Shown piece after piece: positions 10,015 through 22,500 of a stretch of 40,582 nt of DNA. This DNA comes from Klebsormidium nitens (lineage: Eukaryota; Streptophyta; Klebsormidiophyceae; Klebsormidiales; Klebsormidiaceae): NCBI GenBank assembly GCA_000708835.1, contig DF237484.1, forward strand, positions 1 through 40,582, in the 5' to 3' direction. Position numbers and translations under genes: made by a program. How positions within the stretch are numbered: the stretch's first letter is position 1; each line of letters starts with the position of its first letter. The notes beneath the pieces were generated by a model. It saw nothing but the letters and a program-made list of their open reading frames with translations. It had not been told where the DNA came from and did not search any database.

Positions 10015-11338
10015 AAGAATGAATCTCCTCGGAAGCTATAGTTGTACATATGTTGCTGAGTGTCATTGTCGACGTCTGAGTATAACGTGTCGACAATAAG
10101 GACCGCTGATTGTATCATGGAACCAACATCAGCTTATTCAAGTGGAAGTTGGAAAAGTAAACCATTTTTTGAAAGTGTAAAGACAAGCATTGGGGTACAG
10201 CTGTTGGGTAATTGTTTTACTGGGTTTTGAGATTGAAGAAACTGATTCAATGTTGTTTCGAAGGAATGTTGCCTGCCACTCAATCGACTTCAAGAGAGTA
10301 GCTTAGAACATGCCGCGGTGGCATGCCTATCGCCGTGCAATTATCTGTCACTTTGATCGTGACATATGTCACAACGACCGCGCAACACGCTTCATCCGCA
10401 CACGCCGGCTTCAGACTTCACTGAGCAAACACGAGATTCTATGCGTTTGAACGCATGTTGTCGGAAAGGAATCTTTGAATATCTAGGCTCATGTAATGCC
10501 TAAAGTTTGTAAGTGAAGTACGGGCCACGACAATTTCTGCCTCCAATTATATGGGATTGGACTGGGCCTGAGTAAATAATGGCCGCCCGCTCAAATTATG
10601 CATGTGTGTAAAGTATGATCCTTACTTTGAGAACAGTCATAGAAAACGGATTGAAGCTGTACTGAGACAATCTTAATTTTGATCATCTGGTGTGCAATCA
10701 AGGGCAGCTCACTCTTCGCGGTGGCAAACGCGATGATATGTGCTCATCTAGCCAGCCGCCGTATGTCGATCATTGCGAATATGCAAATTTGTCATACTGA
10801 TACATAATTGTGGCAGATCGCTGCACATGACATGAACGGCCGCGGATGGCGCATGCACGTGATCGCTCATGACCTCAGACGGCATAACGAGCACACTCAT
10901 GCTGTACCCGCTACATTTGTGTTCGGCCGCATGCATCATATGCGCTTTTCTCAGACAAGGCCTGCATGAGAGCATACCGACATGTGGCTGGTATGAAGCC
11001 GCTGCCACAGACGGTGCCGGGCATGGCCTGATACAATGAATGGGTCGGCCACCTACCCGTTGCGTTCAATTCATAAAATGGCCAGCGTTGCAAAATGTTG
11101 CCCTGTACAAATTGTCGAATGCACCTTCCCGAATGATTTCATTTCGAAGGAGTGTTGCTCCTGTCGAAATGCAATCTTTGAACACCGTTTCGCGGGTTCA
11201 ACATCAATGCTGGACTTCGACACTGAAACCAACAAAGTCAACAATTTATGCTTTCAACCGGACCACTTACCTGCCAAATCATAATCAAAGCGCTATGTGA
11301 AACTTCACGGGAGCCCCTTCGACACATACCGACCGTAT
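10015..11338. other. Intergenic region between convergent HVA1 and PUS3
   Basis: This 1.3-kb stretch separates the 3' ends of HVA1 (plus) and PUS3 (minus). Short open frames exist on both strands but none has a domain, a good exon boundary or coding-like composition. It presumably holds both 3' untranslated regions. No RNA gene or element was identified. Confidence 0.6.
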
Positions 11339-14300
11339 CTACAGCATGCCGAGCTTCTGAAGCCGTTCTTCGTGTGTTGCTGCAAGCACGAGGAGACGGA
11401 AATCAGGAGAGCGACGCAACTTTCGCTGGCTTAGCGAACCCTAGCATTGGCCTGAGCTGTACCCGCGCACGGACTGTCACCTTGCGCCACAGGCATCCTG
11501 GACCATGTCTCCTCAGCAGACCCTGTTCTCCGTCACCGAGCCAACAAGCTTCATCTTCGCGTAGAGACATTTCAACCAAGCGAATTGGGGACCAAGCTCT
11601 CCCTTGTCCGAACGGGCAGCAACGGCAAAACGCGGAAACGGTGCAAATGTGCGAGGGCAGTTGCAGGTGCTCACGCTCGGCACCCCTGAGCTTGAGCGGC
11701 ACGTGCGAGTGTCCCCGGGGTGCGGGCTTGGCCTGGCCCGCTGCTGCAGGGGCAAGCTCGAGCAGGGCCTCGCGCAGGATGCCCGCAGGGAACAGCGTGC
11801 CGTGGAGCAGCCGCTCCAGGTGCAGGCCCACCTGGCGCGCAGACTCTGCGAGAGAGCGGGCAGAAGTGTGCGCTTTAGCCACCAGGAAAATGCGAGCCCC
11901 TCGAGCGGAGCAAGCAGAAAAAGAAGACCCAAGGCGATTGGGTGGTACGAGACTTCACGTGCTGAAAACGCAGCGATGATGGAACACGCAAAAGTGGCCT
12001 TTGACATTCTTTTAGTACTCTCTGCAATGACAAACACTTTGGCATTGATCGCCAGCCTTCCCAAGACGAAGATTGGGTGTCCTTCGACTGCCTTAGGGAC
12101 GTAGCTTTCGATCCTGAGCGTAGGCTTCGAGAACAGGTAAGGTCTCAGTCACCCTTTGCCTTGATCAGATTCCGACGGGAGGAGTCGCTGATCAACGGTC
12201 GGGGTAGAACGGCCTGACCCTGAAAGCAATTCTCTCTGGAGCATAACATCGTCTGGCCAGCTCGTTGCGTACTCCAAACCGCGAGACCCCTACTTTCTAG
12301 TGCAGTGAAACCATGTCAATGTGCACGAAGGGGTCCCCAGGCCCGACTGGGTATGATGTGGCTGGCGACGGTCGGCGCGCCGTACCTGGCGTGGCCCGGA
12401 AGTCGAGGTCCTCGAAGCCGCAGGTGTGCAGCAAGAGCGGCAGCTCGGAGGCCATCTGGTACTGCGGCTTGCGTGGGAACACCCGCAGGTCCAGCAACTC
12501 ACTCACAATCTGGATCGGACGGGAAAGACAAGAGAAAAGGAGGTCAGAGTGCGACCGAAAGAGCAAAGGGCCACACAGCTTGGCACGGGGAAAACGGAGG
12601 GCCGCCCGTGGACTGAGCCGCCAGTGTTGGCAGTTTTGGGATGTTTTCGATTGCGATTGTTGGCCAGGAACGATTCGTGTAGCCGAAGTAAGCCTTTTAG
12701 TATGTGGACTCGATTGTTCAAGCGCACTTTCAGCAGCTTTGAACACTGCCGGCCCAGGTTGCAAGGAAGAGGAAGCCTTGCGAGGAGGTGATCCGACGGA
12801 GTAGCCTTTCCGGTGTCCCGCCGGCCGGCTCACCTGGGGGCTCTCTTGGCCGTGACCCACCATGAACAGGATGGCCGCCATGCACCGCACCTGGTGCCAC
12901 AGGAAGGCCCGCCCGCGCACGCGCATGTAGTACAGCTCGCACCCCGCCCACCTGCAGCCGCAACCAGAGTTTTCAGCCACTCCGGTCATAACCATAATAG
13001 AATCAATAAACGGATCTCCACCCAACCGACTCCATCAAATCCTGCTGCGATGAAACAACAATCTCCCTGCGGAGCTGCTGGCATTCCTCCACCTTTCCCG
13101 GCTGCATCATGTTCCAAAAAAAAAAGCTGGGAGCGGCCTCCCGCTAAGCTTAGGGCTGGTGCAGAATCCAAAGGACGTACCCTTCAGATGACGAGGCGCG
13201 CTCGATGCGGCAGTCCATGATGGTCCTTTCGAAGGATTTGACGTTCCTGGTGTCCATGCGGCAAAGGTTGCGAAAATCATACGTGCCAACGAAGCGGGCG
13301 GCAGCCTTCTCCATCGCCTGCAGACGAAGTATAGATTTGAGGAGAATTAGAGAAGTGGCTTGCTGACGGTTCCTTTTTTTACTGCACAAGATGTGGCCGA
13401 ACCTATGAGCCTGGTCAATCGTAGATGGCCAATCCCCAAATCCAACGAGAGGGAGCGCTGAAGTCGAAGTGCGACGGAGTTACGACCAGACCCACCTTTG
13501 TTACTAAAATCCCCAACAAGTTTTCCGTTCAAAGCACACACACAACAAGACAACGCCGCTTTCAGACGCTGGAATCAAGTCAGTTTTGCCAAACGGACGG
13601 CTGACCTCGATGTCGAGTTGTCCCCGTACGAAAAAGTACTTGTACTCGCGGAACTTGCAGCTGAAGCGCGCGTCAAAGTCGGGCCGCACGGGCGACCATC
13701 CCGTAACCCGGATGTCCTCTGGGAGTGCGCGGTTCAGTGCTGCCACGTAGTCAATCTCCTCATCGTCGCCATCCGACCACTCCCCGTCATCCGCACGCTC
13801 GCGGCTGATGGGGAACTCCTGCCCCACGTCTTCATCGGGCTCTGTCTCGAGCAGCACCCAATCAGTGGCTTCGCCGCTGCCCCTCTCTTCCGCTACATGT
13901 CCGCCCAGATCAGAGTGGGGGCTGTGCGCCGACTTGAGGCCCGCTGGGCTCCAATCCGACAGCTCTACCTCGCCTCGGTTCCCCTCAATCTCGATCACAG
14001 AGCGGGACAACTCCGGATGCACCAACACGGACGCAGTCACGTCCCACTTGCGAGGGGGCAACCCAGGCGGCATTTCCGGAGCACCCCTCTCAGCATGGGG
14101 CACAGCTTCTGCAATGCTCTCCCTCAAGGCTTCCGCTGAATCTCCGCCCGCACAACGCCTCTGGGGCTCTGCCGGAGTGGCTGAGTGGGGGTCTTCGGGC
14201 GGACAGCTGGTGGACAAGGGGGGTTCCACAGCGGGGGCGGCAGGTGGCCGCCGGCAGGAGCGCAGCCAAAGGGCCACCACCTGGCCCAGGGCACTCACGC

Positions 14301-15405
14301 CTTTGTCGGTGCGGCCACACCTGGGGGAGGAGGGGGGGGGAGTCAGGAGGCAGCACCTACAGATCAAAGAATTGTGGGAAGCCACCATGAAGCGGACTTG
14401 CAATCCTCTTCTCAGATTGACAAGAAATCTCTCGCAGACATCAACATTTTGATCAACTTGTCACTGCAAGAATTTGACTCCAAGAAACGAGGCACAAGCA
14501 TCCCAGCATGGGCAGACTGGTTGGGCTGACTGCAAGCCAATCGACTGGGATGATTGAGCACTCGGGAGAAGGGCACGAGGATACCGCCGCTTCAGAGCAA
14601 TTCAAAGTCCACAGGGGGGATCACGATGACTGGAGAACTGTCCAGGCAAAGAGTTCCGCAAAGCTATCAAACCATTGTGATGCAACATGACAGGCAGTTC
14701 AACATACAGGGAAGTTCGAAACATGGGAATGATCGGTTCCAGAAAATGCTTTACCAGCAACGAAGAAGATCAAAGCCAGTACCTGGAGTATTGAGCTTGT
14801 GTACGCCCCCCTGGCGGCAGCAGCCTCGTCTTCTCCAGGGCGGCAAAGAGCTTTGACTCGATAGTCATGTCCAGAACGTTGCCCGGCTGCGACGCAAAGC
14901 CATGGTAGCGAGCCCCCATGTACATGATCCGCAGTGCGACAAAGCGGCGCGGGTAATGGGAGAGATCCACCTCCGCCGCAGCTGCCTTCTTCTTGGCCTT
15001 GCCCCCTCGCCCTCCGTTTAGGGCCGCCGCGACCGAGGCTCGGGCGGCGAGTGCAGCCGCGGACGCCGTGGCAGCAATCATTTCAGGGGATGCCACATAC
15101 GTGACCGAGGTGCCTGTCATTGCCGACGATATCTCAGCCCCGGGTTGCTCGTTGTCCCCTGTCAACTCATCGTTAGAGTCCAGAGAGAAGGATAGACCGT
15201 CGAGAGGAAGCTGGGTTGCAGACAGCCCGGCCGCATGGAGGGCCTCCTGGACGTTGCGGGCGACCAGGGACTTGCGCACGAGCTCCAGCTCCTTCTTCAG
15301 GCGCGCGTTCTCCGCATCCAGGAGCTTTACCCGCGCCTCCAAGCTCAGCTCATCGTCTGAGGCAGACCGCTCAGAAACCACTGGGGTAATCAGCAAAGTC
15401 GCCAT
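11339..15405 (-). CDS. PUS3: tRNA pseudouridine(38/39) synthase PUS3/DEG1
   Basis: This TruA-family enzyme isomerises uridine to pseudouridine at positions 38/39 of the tRNA anticodon stem-loop. Seven exons join in frame: 15405-14783, 14320-13606, 13317-13181, 12951-12834, 12509-12386, 11845-11675 and 11379-11339, giving 642 residues. Residues 19-50 form a leucine/charged coiled-coil-like stretch, as in animal and yeast relatives. The core has RIMYMGARYHGFASQPGN (160-177), the catalytic box CGRTDKGVSALGQV (209-222) with Asp213 spanning just after the first junction, FDARFSCKFREYKYFF, the VGTYDFRNLCRMD motif and RAFLWHQVRCMAAILF (506-521). The end matches the family: GHSHVPLKLRG, then EERLQKLGML. 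An acidic Pro/Ser-rich insertion of over 100 residues separates the catalytic box from the RNA-binding part; it is absent from compact homologues. The ATG at 15405 is the first in the frame. The gene is divergent from NAA25. Confidence 0.92.
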
Positions 15406-16597
15406 TTCTCTGCTTTAATCTCGCTAGGCCGTGTAGATTGTGAATCAGACAACCTACGTCATTGAGCGGCCTGGTAATCGGTACTGACAACCAACACAGA
15501 GAGGCGCGCTTTCATGCAATCTTAGCCGCTATTTCGAGAGCCAGAGTACCCTCCCATGCTGAAAAGCTATCCTAGAAGCGCCTCTAGTGCCTCTCAATGC
15601 CAAGCCCAGCACAATGGTGACTCTAGCGCACCACCGTGCCAGGGGCTGACGCCCGGATGCCAATGCCAAAGACGCATGCTCAGCTGGTCATGGAGCCTGA
15701 GGACCCGTGGGGCAAAAAGGTCAAAGAACTCAGTTGTAAAAGTGTGAACATCAAGTGTTCCAACCCCCTGGAATTATCTGTGTCTGAGCATACTGACCGG
15801 AAAAAATGCTCGGTACCTCAGCTATTGAAACTCCAGGTCATTACAGTCCAGGTCACCGAGCCACTTATTTGAACCGGATGGATACTAGGAGTGCCTGGAT
15901 GAGATGACCGGGCTTGGTTGGAAACGATTCAGGCGTCTAGCCCCTTTACCCAGGCCTAAACTTCTAAAGCCTTCCCTTAGCTTGCCTACATTGCCCGGTG
16001 GTTTTGACCGGAGGGATGGACGTCATAGCCCGGGACTGCGCAGCCTAGCTAGGTTAGGGGTAGGTACTAGTACCACGATGAGGATGTTTGGCTCTCCCGG
16101 TACCGGTATTCATACACATGGTTTTGGAGATGCAATCACGGTCGAGTGTGTGGTACGGGCGAACACAAATCGTGCGGCTAATTATATCGGCCTAGGTAAC
16201 ACCTGCGTGTTAACACTTTTACAACTGAGTTCTTTGTACTACCTACTTACAACTTGCACCAGTGAGGTTGGAAGCTGTTCGATCTGAAAAGGGGGGCCAA
16301 CCCGAAACCTCCCACGTGGCCAACTTCGCCGTTGCAATCTCGCGGCCGGGCTGCTCAGTTCTCGGGTTCTGAAGTGATGGGGTTAAGACTTAACACGGGA
16401 CCATAACCAAGGGGTCAGCTGCCACGCTGGCGTTTTCTATGTTTTACCCCCGGAGCGAGCACTGTGTGCAATGCGCGGGCGCCGGCTGATCGCGCTTGTC
16501 TGAGTCTCGGTTGAGGCAGTGCATGGTGGTCTTGCGAAGGTAGTTGATTGGTGGGGCCCAGGGCCGGGTGGTTCACTGGCACGCCTGGCTGCCCGCC
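15406..16597. promoter_or_regulatory. Shared upstream region of PUS3 and NAA25
   Basis: A 1192-bp spacer lies between the two divergent start codons and should contain both promoters and 5' leaders. No coding exon was recognised in it; the plus-strand open frame at 15904-16287 has no domain and unusual composition. A CACGTG core is present at 16313-16318. No clear TATA box could be assigned to either gene. Confidence 0.5.
16313..16318. promoter_or_regulatory. G-box core CACGTG upstream of NAA25
   Basis: The hexamer sits within CCCACGTGGCC, 280 bp before the NAA25 start codon. This is the classic plant bZIP/bHLH binding core. One hexamer in GC-rich DNA can occur by chance, so function is only a possibility. 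Confidence 0.3.
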
Positions 16598-19500
16598 ATG
16601 GCTTCCTCGGCGGCTTCCCGAGCCCAGGAGGCTGCGGCTGATGCGCTGGATCGGCGCGTGCGGCCAATTCTGGACCAGGTGGACTTGCGCAATTACAAGC
16701 AGGCGGTGAAGCTGGCGGACGCTGCTATCAAGAAGTACGGCGACCACCCGCTGTACCGCACCGTCAAGGCCATGGCATTGGAGCGCATGGGGCGCAAGCA
16801 GGAGGCGCTCGACCTGGTTACAGACGTCCGGTCGGGCCCGCTTAACGAGCATGTGAGGCAGCAATGGGACAATGCTGCGGTCCGATCGGTAGAATGGAGA
16901 GGTTTTACACTGCTGTTTGCACGGGAGTGGTGGTGCAATATTGTGTGGCCCTTGTGATCCTGTCTAGCACAATGCTGTTACTCTCTGAGACTGCGCTGAA
17001 AGTTTGGGTGCGCTGTGATGCATGGCATGTGGTGGCATTGTGCAGCTGCTGGGGATGATGCAGCCCATCTATCGGAACTTGGGTCGCTATGACGAAGCCA
17101 CGAAAGGGTACGAGAAATTTGCAGCTGAAGATCCTCAAAACCCAGAGCGCCAGATCCAGCTTTTCAATGCGTACGCTCGGGAGTACGACTACCTTAAGCA
17201 ACAGCAGGTGAGGCCTTATTAAGCCAGCAGTCCTGTTGCATAGTTTGAACGTGAAGGCAAAAGCTTGAAGCTGCTCGGCAGTGATCTTCCTGTAAACGCG
17301 GCCAATCCTGTCACGGTTCACATGCTTAGTCTCTTCCGTGCTGCCTGAAGTGGGACTTAATACCACCACCTTTTCATCAACCAATGGGCCACCTCTTACG
17401 TCCTAACTTGTATCCAAATCTGGTCCCCACTTGTGTCCTCCAGGTTGCGATGAAGCTGTTCAAGCAGCTGGGCCGCGAGCAGTTCCTGATGTGGGCCGTG
17501 TGCACTCTGGAGCTCCAGGCGCTGGCGGAGCAGGGGGGGCCCACTGGCGGTGGTGCCCGCATGTTGCAGCTGGCAGAGGCCCTGCTGCGCAAGAAGATGG
17601 GCCTCGCACGCCTGGAGGGGCTCGAATGTGAGGCAGACCACCCCCCAGACACCCACTCACCACAATACCTGCAGTCCTGTTGACAATTGCATTCCCCCTA
17701 CAACGGCACTTGTCCTGGCGAAGGTGATGCGAGGCTGCTGGGTGTGCCCTCCTTGCAACCTGGAGCCAAAAGTGGGGCCGGTTCCAGTTGAGAATTCGAA
17801 CCTAGCAGTCATTGCCGGCCTGGCCTTTCCATCCTGAGGCCTCGCCATGTGCATTGCGCAGCTCTGCTGGTGTTTCTGAGCATCCTGGAGCTGCAGCACA
17901 AGCACGCGGCTGCCCTGGAACTGATCCAGGGGCCCGCTGGGGCGCTGTTCACCCTGCCAGCAGACAAGGCTCGTGTCGAGGTGAGATTCCACATCAGGGG
18001 TCTGCAAGTGATGGCTCGCGAAAGTATTGGTGTTCAAACCTCTCGAAGCATGGCCACCCTGTCTGAGGAGGGCCTTCCAGTCGATTTGTGCGGGTTGCGC
18101 TTTGCCCTTAAACCGATGGGATCTTTCTTATTTTCACAGGGAGAGCTGCAGCACAAGCTGGGCCACTACAAAGAATCCGCCGCTGCCTTTGCGTCCGTCC
18201 TTCGCATCAGCCCCGACGACTGGGCAGCCTTCCAAGCTTACGTGGATGCGCTTCTAGAGTACAGGGAGGTTCCAGCCCAGACAGTAGAGGCAGCCGTGGC
18301 CTCTGATGCACCGGAAACCGTTACGGCTCTCGAAGCGGATAACAGCTGGATGGGTCCAGGGAAGCGGACGCGGCTGAGCTTTGATGAGGTCGAACGGCGC
18401 CTGGGGGAGGCGCACGACTTGGTTGCAGAGCTGCAGGCAGTGGTGGTGCAGTCTGGGGAGTTGCTGAGGGGGCTGTTCCTGGCGAAGGTCGAGCTGGAGA
18501 AGCGGCGCGCGGAGAGCGGGGAGCAGGCGGGCGGGGCCACGCAGGGGCAGCGCCGGGTGGCAGAGGCGATTGTCAAGTATTTCGACAGGTGGGCACTGCG
18601 ACCAAAACTCTTCTTAAAGACAATCACAGCTTATAGTGGATATGTTCTGATAATTTCGAAGGTGACTCTTGGTCTTTCAGTGGCATCCGGAGTCAGAATG
18701 TTGAGTCAGGTAAGTCGCAAGTCAGACCAAGGAGCCGGCCAAACACAAAGGAGTCGGCGGCAAACATCGACACCGTTCTCGTATCTGTTTCTCATCTTTC
18801 GCTGCGGTAACAGCGTGAAGATGGAGTCCGCATGGGCGGAACAACTCTATAAGCCCACATTATTTTCAGCAACTTCGGCCTGTTCCGCGCCAGCATCGAG
18901 CGCCTCCCCTGAGTCGCCTGCGGCGTCCTTCGCAGGCACGGCACCATGGTGAGCTTCGCCCCGGACGTCCGGCAGCACGTGCTGTTCATCACGGACCCCG
19001 GCGTGGCGGGCTGGCTGGCCGCCCAGCTGCAGCAGGCTGCGGAGCGCAGCGCGGCGGCGCCAGATTGCAAGCCCGTCCACGCATTACGCAGGAGGATTGC
19101 TGCTGCGCAGGTGGAGGAGCAGCTGGGCCTCGTGCAGCAGCTGCCAGACGCAGGTCAGCGCGCACTACCCAACAATGGCACAAGCTTGTCAAATGAAAAC
19201 AGTCCCCTCGACACAGTGATCCCTTTATGCCTTTGTGTTCCTTAGGTGTATTTAAGTATCTTCTTCTTGTTGAGGTCCGGGTGTATTTAAGTGTCTTCTT
19301 TTGGAAATGGTGGATGCCGTGAAAACGTTTCCTAATATCCGATGTCATATTTGACAGTTTAGACGATGCTTAGATTCTTCGTCGAGATAGTCAGGCTCTT
19401 CTTCTGGTGCGCACTGTTGCTGACCCGTGCCCTGTGTTATCTCTCAGAGCTGTACGCGCGCGCGGAGCGCCTGGCGGAGGTGTACCAGGCGAGCGTGCCG

Positions 19501-22500
19501 CTGCTGCACGGAGTGGCGCCGCGCGAGAGAGGCCCCGCGGAGGAGCTGCTGGTCATGGCGGCCACGTGCCTGGTGGAGGGCTACGTCAGGACGGGCGAGC
19601 GGGCACGCCTGCTGGAGGCGATCCTGGTGCTGGAGCAGGGGCTCTTCGACCGCAGGTGAGGGGCGCCGCTCCGCAGCGATCGGGCAGGCACGTAGTCGGA
19701 TACCCTCTCTGTATCATGTATGAAGACGACGGCGATGGGTGTGCGTGCTTGGTGATAACCAATCTTCCGCCAGTGACCGGTTGAAATTGCAGGACAAGAC
19801 GCATAGGCTCCCTGTGTTTGTTAGAATTCGTTTTGTGGTAAGGCTGCTCTGAGGGGGCTCGCCTGGTTGCGATGATTCATGACTCATGTTTATCCGCACG
19901 CTTTCCCCCTCGTGCCAGGTGGCAGTCGGAGTACAAGCTGATGCTGGTGAGCCTGTATCTGCACGCGGGCGCGGTGGGCCCCGCGCTGGGCTGGTACCGC
20001 CTGCTGGACATCAAGCACATCCAGGCGGAGACCATGGCCCACCACGTGCTGCCCGCCCTGCTGGCCTCCGCGCAGCGCGACGCCGCCGCGGGGCTGCTGC
20101 GCGAGCTGGCCGCCTTCCACGACGGCCACCTGCGCGACGGCGCCGACATGACGCTCACCGCGTACCGCAACGGCACCTTCTCCAAGGTGCGCGAGTTTGT
20201 GCGCTTCAAGGAGCGGCTGGAGCGGTCGCACCAGCGCCTGGCCGCGCGCACGGAGAGCCTGCTGCTGCGGCTGGCGGAGGCAGCGGACAACCCCACAGAA
20301 GCGCAGGTGAGGGAAGAGAAAGAGTGACGGGCTGCTCAATCGAAGTAGCCGCCGCAGCCCGGCGTTGTGATTAGGGCATTAGCGTGCTCCTGTGCAGCAC
20401 TAGGATTGGGCGTCGGCCTTGACTGAGGAGTTTGATGGCCAGGCTTTTTGTGGTTCGAAGTCGGCAGAGCGTTCGTACAATGCCGGCCAACCTGACGATC
20501 GAGAGTTGTTTAGAAGTAAGTTGTGCACAGAGAAGCAAGCTTAGCATTGAGGAAATTCCTGCCTGAGTGCAGGTTTCTCCGTAGGGCATGGAGGGTTTCC
20601 TCTCCCGCGTTTGCCGCAATACCTTGACCTGGCCCTTTGTGTCTCCCGCCTGGCAGGCCCTGCTCGCGGACGTTGGCTTTGGGCGCGAGCCTCTTGCGTG
20701 GTCCACGTCGGACCGGCTGGCGGCGTTGTCGTTTAATGAGGACCTGGCCACCCGCCCCTGGTGGACGCCCACACCGGAGCAGTCCCTGCTCGACGCAGCG
20801 CCGCTCGCTGGGGGAGCAGCAAGGCAACCGTGGCACGCCCAAGAAGCGCAGGTCGGTAGGGAACGCCTTCGCAACCCAGTCACCGCCTATCGCTTCCTCG
20901 AGTAGGTTCGATGTCTTCTTAAAGCCTCTTGCCGCTTCCGCAAAGTTGAGCACGCTTATCTCGGTCGTTACAGACATCTGAAGAAAGGCTCTCGACCAGC
21001 CGCTTGTCTACTCCCGCGCTTGTCGCAGAGCCTTTGTCACAAACACAGAGTCCGAATGGAAGGCAAGTAGGCTATGACGTCTTTTTTTGGCCAACGCTAG
21101 TGGAAGTCGTGTCCATGTGCAGAGCGCGCGAGTTGCCCGGGATGCCCGGTGGCGGCGGTCGGTGCGGCGGCGGTGCCTCCTCCCGCGGCTGCTCGCGCTG
21201 ACCCTCGACCTGGGGCCCGTCAGTGCCGCCCAGGCTGGCCCGCCAGCAGCGGAGCAGGCCACGCACAGCGAGCGCGGGCCAGCGGCCAAAGCCAGCGACA
21301 AAAGCGGGAGGGGCAAGGGAAAGAAGAAGAGCGGGAACAAGAGCGGTGACGTGGAAACCGCAGCCGGAGAGAAGCGCGAACCGGCGCCTACAAGCAACGG
21401 GGCTGCCGGACAAAAGAGGGAAACTGCGCCACGGGAACACGGTGGGGAGAACGGGTGTACCGCTGCACATGGGTCTCCACAGTCGCCGGTGGACGAGATG
21501 CGGCAGCTGGTGGACGAGTATGCGCGCACGCTGCGGCCAGACACGCACGCCGGGAACGCCCCCGACGCAGGCCCCAGCAGCCCTGGGGGGGCGCAGCCGC
21601 TGGATGAGCTGAGTCTGGCCGTGTTCACGACGAGCTTGCGGATCATGGAGGCCAGGGACGTGTTGGCGGGGAGCGGCACGAGCACGGAGGGGGCAGCGCA
21701 AGCAGCGGGTGGGTCACGAAAGGATTTCGCTCAGAGAACGCGTTGGCCTTATTTGGAGGCAAGATTTGTGCAGGCTTCCGGGCTTCCGAAAAGACCAATA
21801 TCGGAGAGACGCCTGTGTGCAGTGCTTGTCAAACGTGAGGGCCATGCCGAAGACGCCGCTGACGTCTGCGTGTGGTTGACTTGTTTGTGCAGCATGTGTC
21901 AGGGACGGCCCTTTGTGCCTCTCCTGTTTGCCCCGCGTACTCCACAGGCAGGTGATGATGCAATTGTCACGTGTGTCTGTGCAGCCGCTCTCCCCGCACA
22001 TTTTCAGTCCATTCTTGCTCGACTGCACGGCCTGGACGAGACCCTCGCGGGGCAGCTCTTCTCCGACCTGCCCACAGGTGAGGCCCGCCTCCAAGAAGTG
22101 ATCACAGTGACGGTCTCTTTTTGGATCGGGTCTTGAAGGACCCATACATGGTATAATCAAATGGCGCTCGTTCGAAGCAACCGGCCCCTCTTCACACCAC
22201 CCTCTTCGACAGCATCCCGCTGTGTTCAGGCTGGGGCCTCCAGTGGGTCGAAGGTCACCGGTCGCATCGCCGAGGTAGCGCTGCCTTTCACGTCTGTGCG
22301 TCACCGCATACGTGGCCAGTCTGGTTTCATAAGGACGCTCTTCGATGAACTCCTGACCCTCTTGTTCGCTCCTTGCAGCCGGGGCCAGCCTGCGGCTACT
22401 GTCTCCGGGGCGCGCGCTGCCGCAGCTGGCCACGCTGGTGCACGAGGCGGCCGCGTGGCTGCTCCTGGCGCTGCACAGCTGGGCCAGGTACGGGGCCGGA

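Noticed and set aside
13498-14452. Plus-strand open frames over PUS3 exon 2
   Set aside because: They are mirror frames of the PUS3 exon, which carries the catalytic CGRTDKGVSA box on the minus strand.
17770-17805. TTCGAA-containing stretch resembling a tRNA T-loop
   Set aside because: The flanking bases do not form a T-stem or acceptor stem on either strand, and it lies inside an NAA25 intron.
18842-18950. Alternative exon after ttattttcag near 18866 in NAA25
   Set aside because: Reading from that acceptor gives an early stop. The acceptor ending at 18935 keeps the frame and gives a sequence that follows the family pattern.
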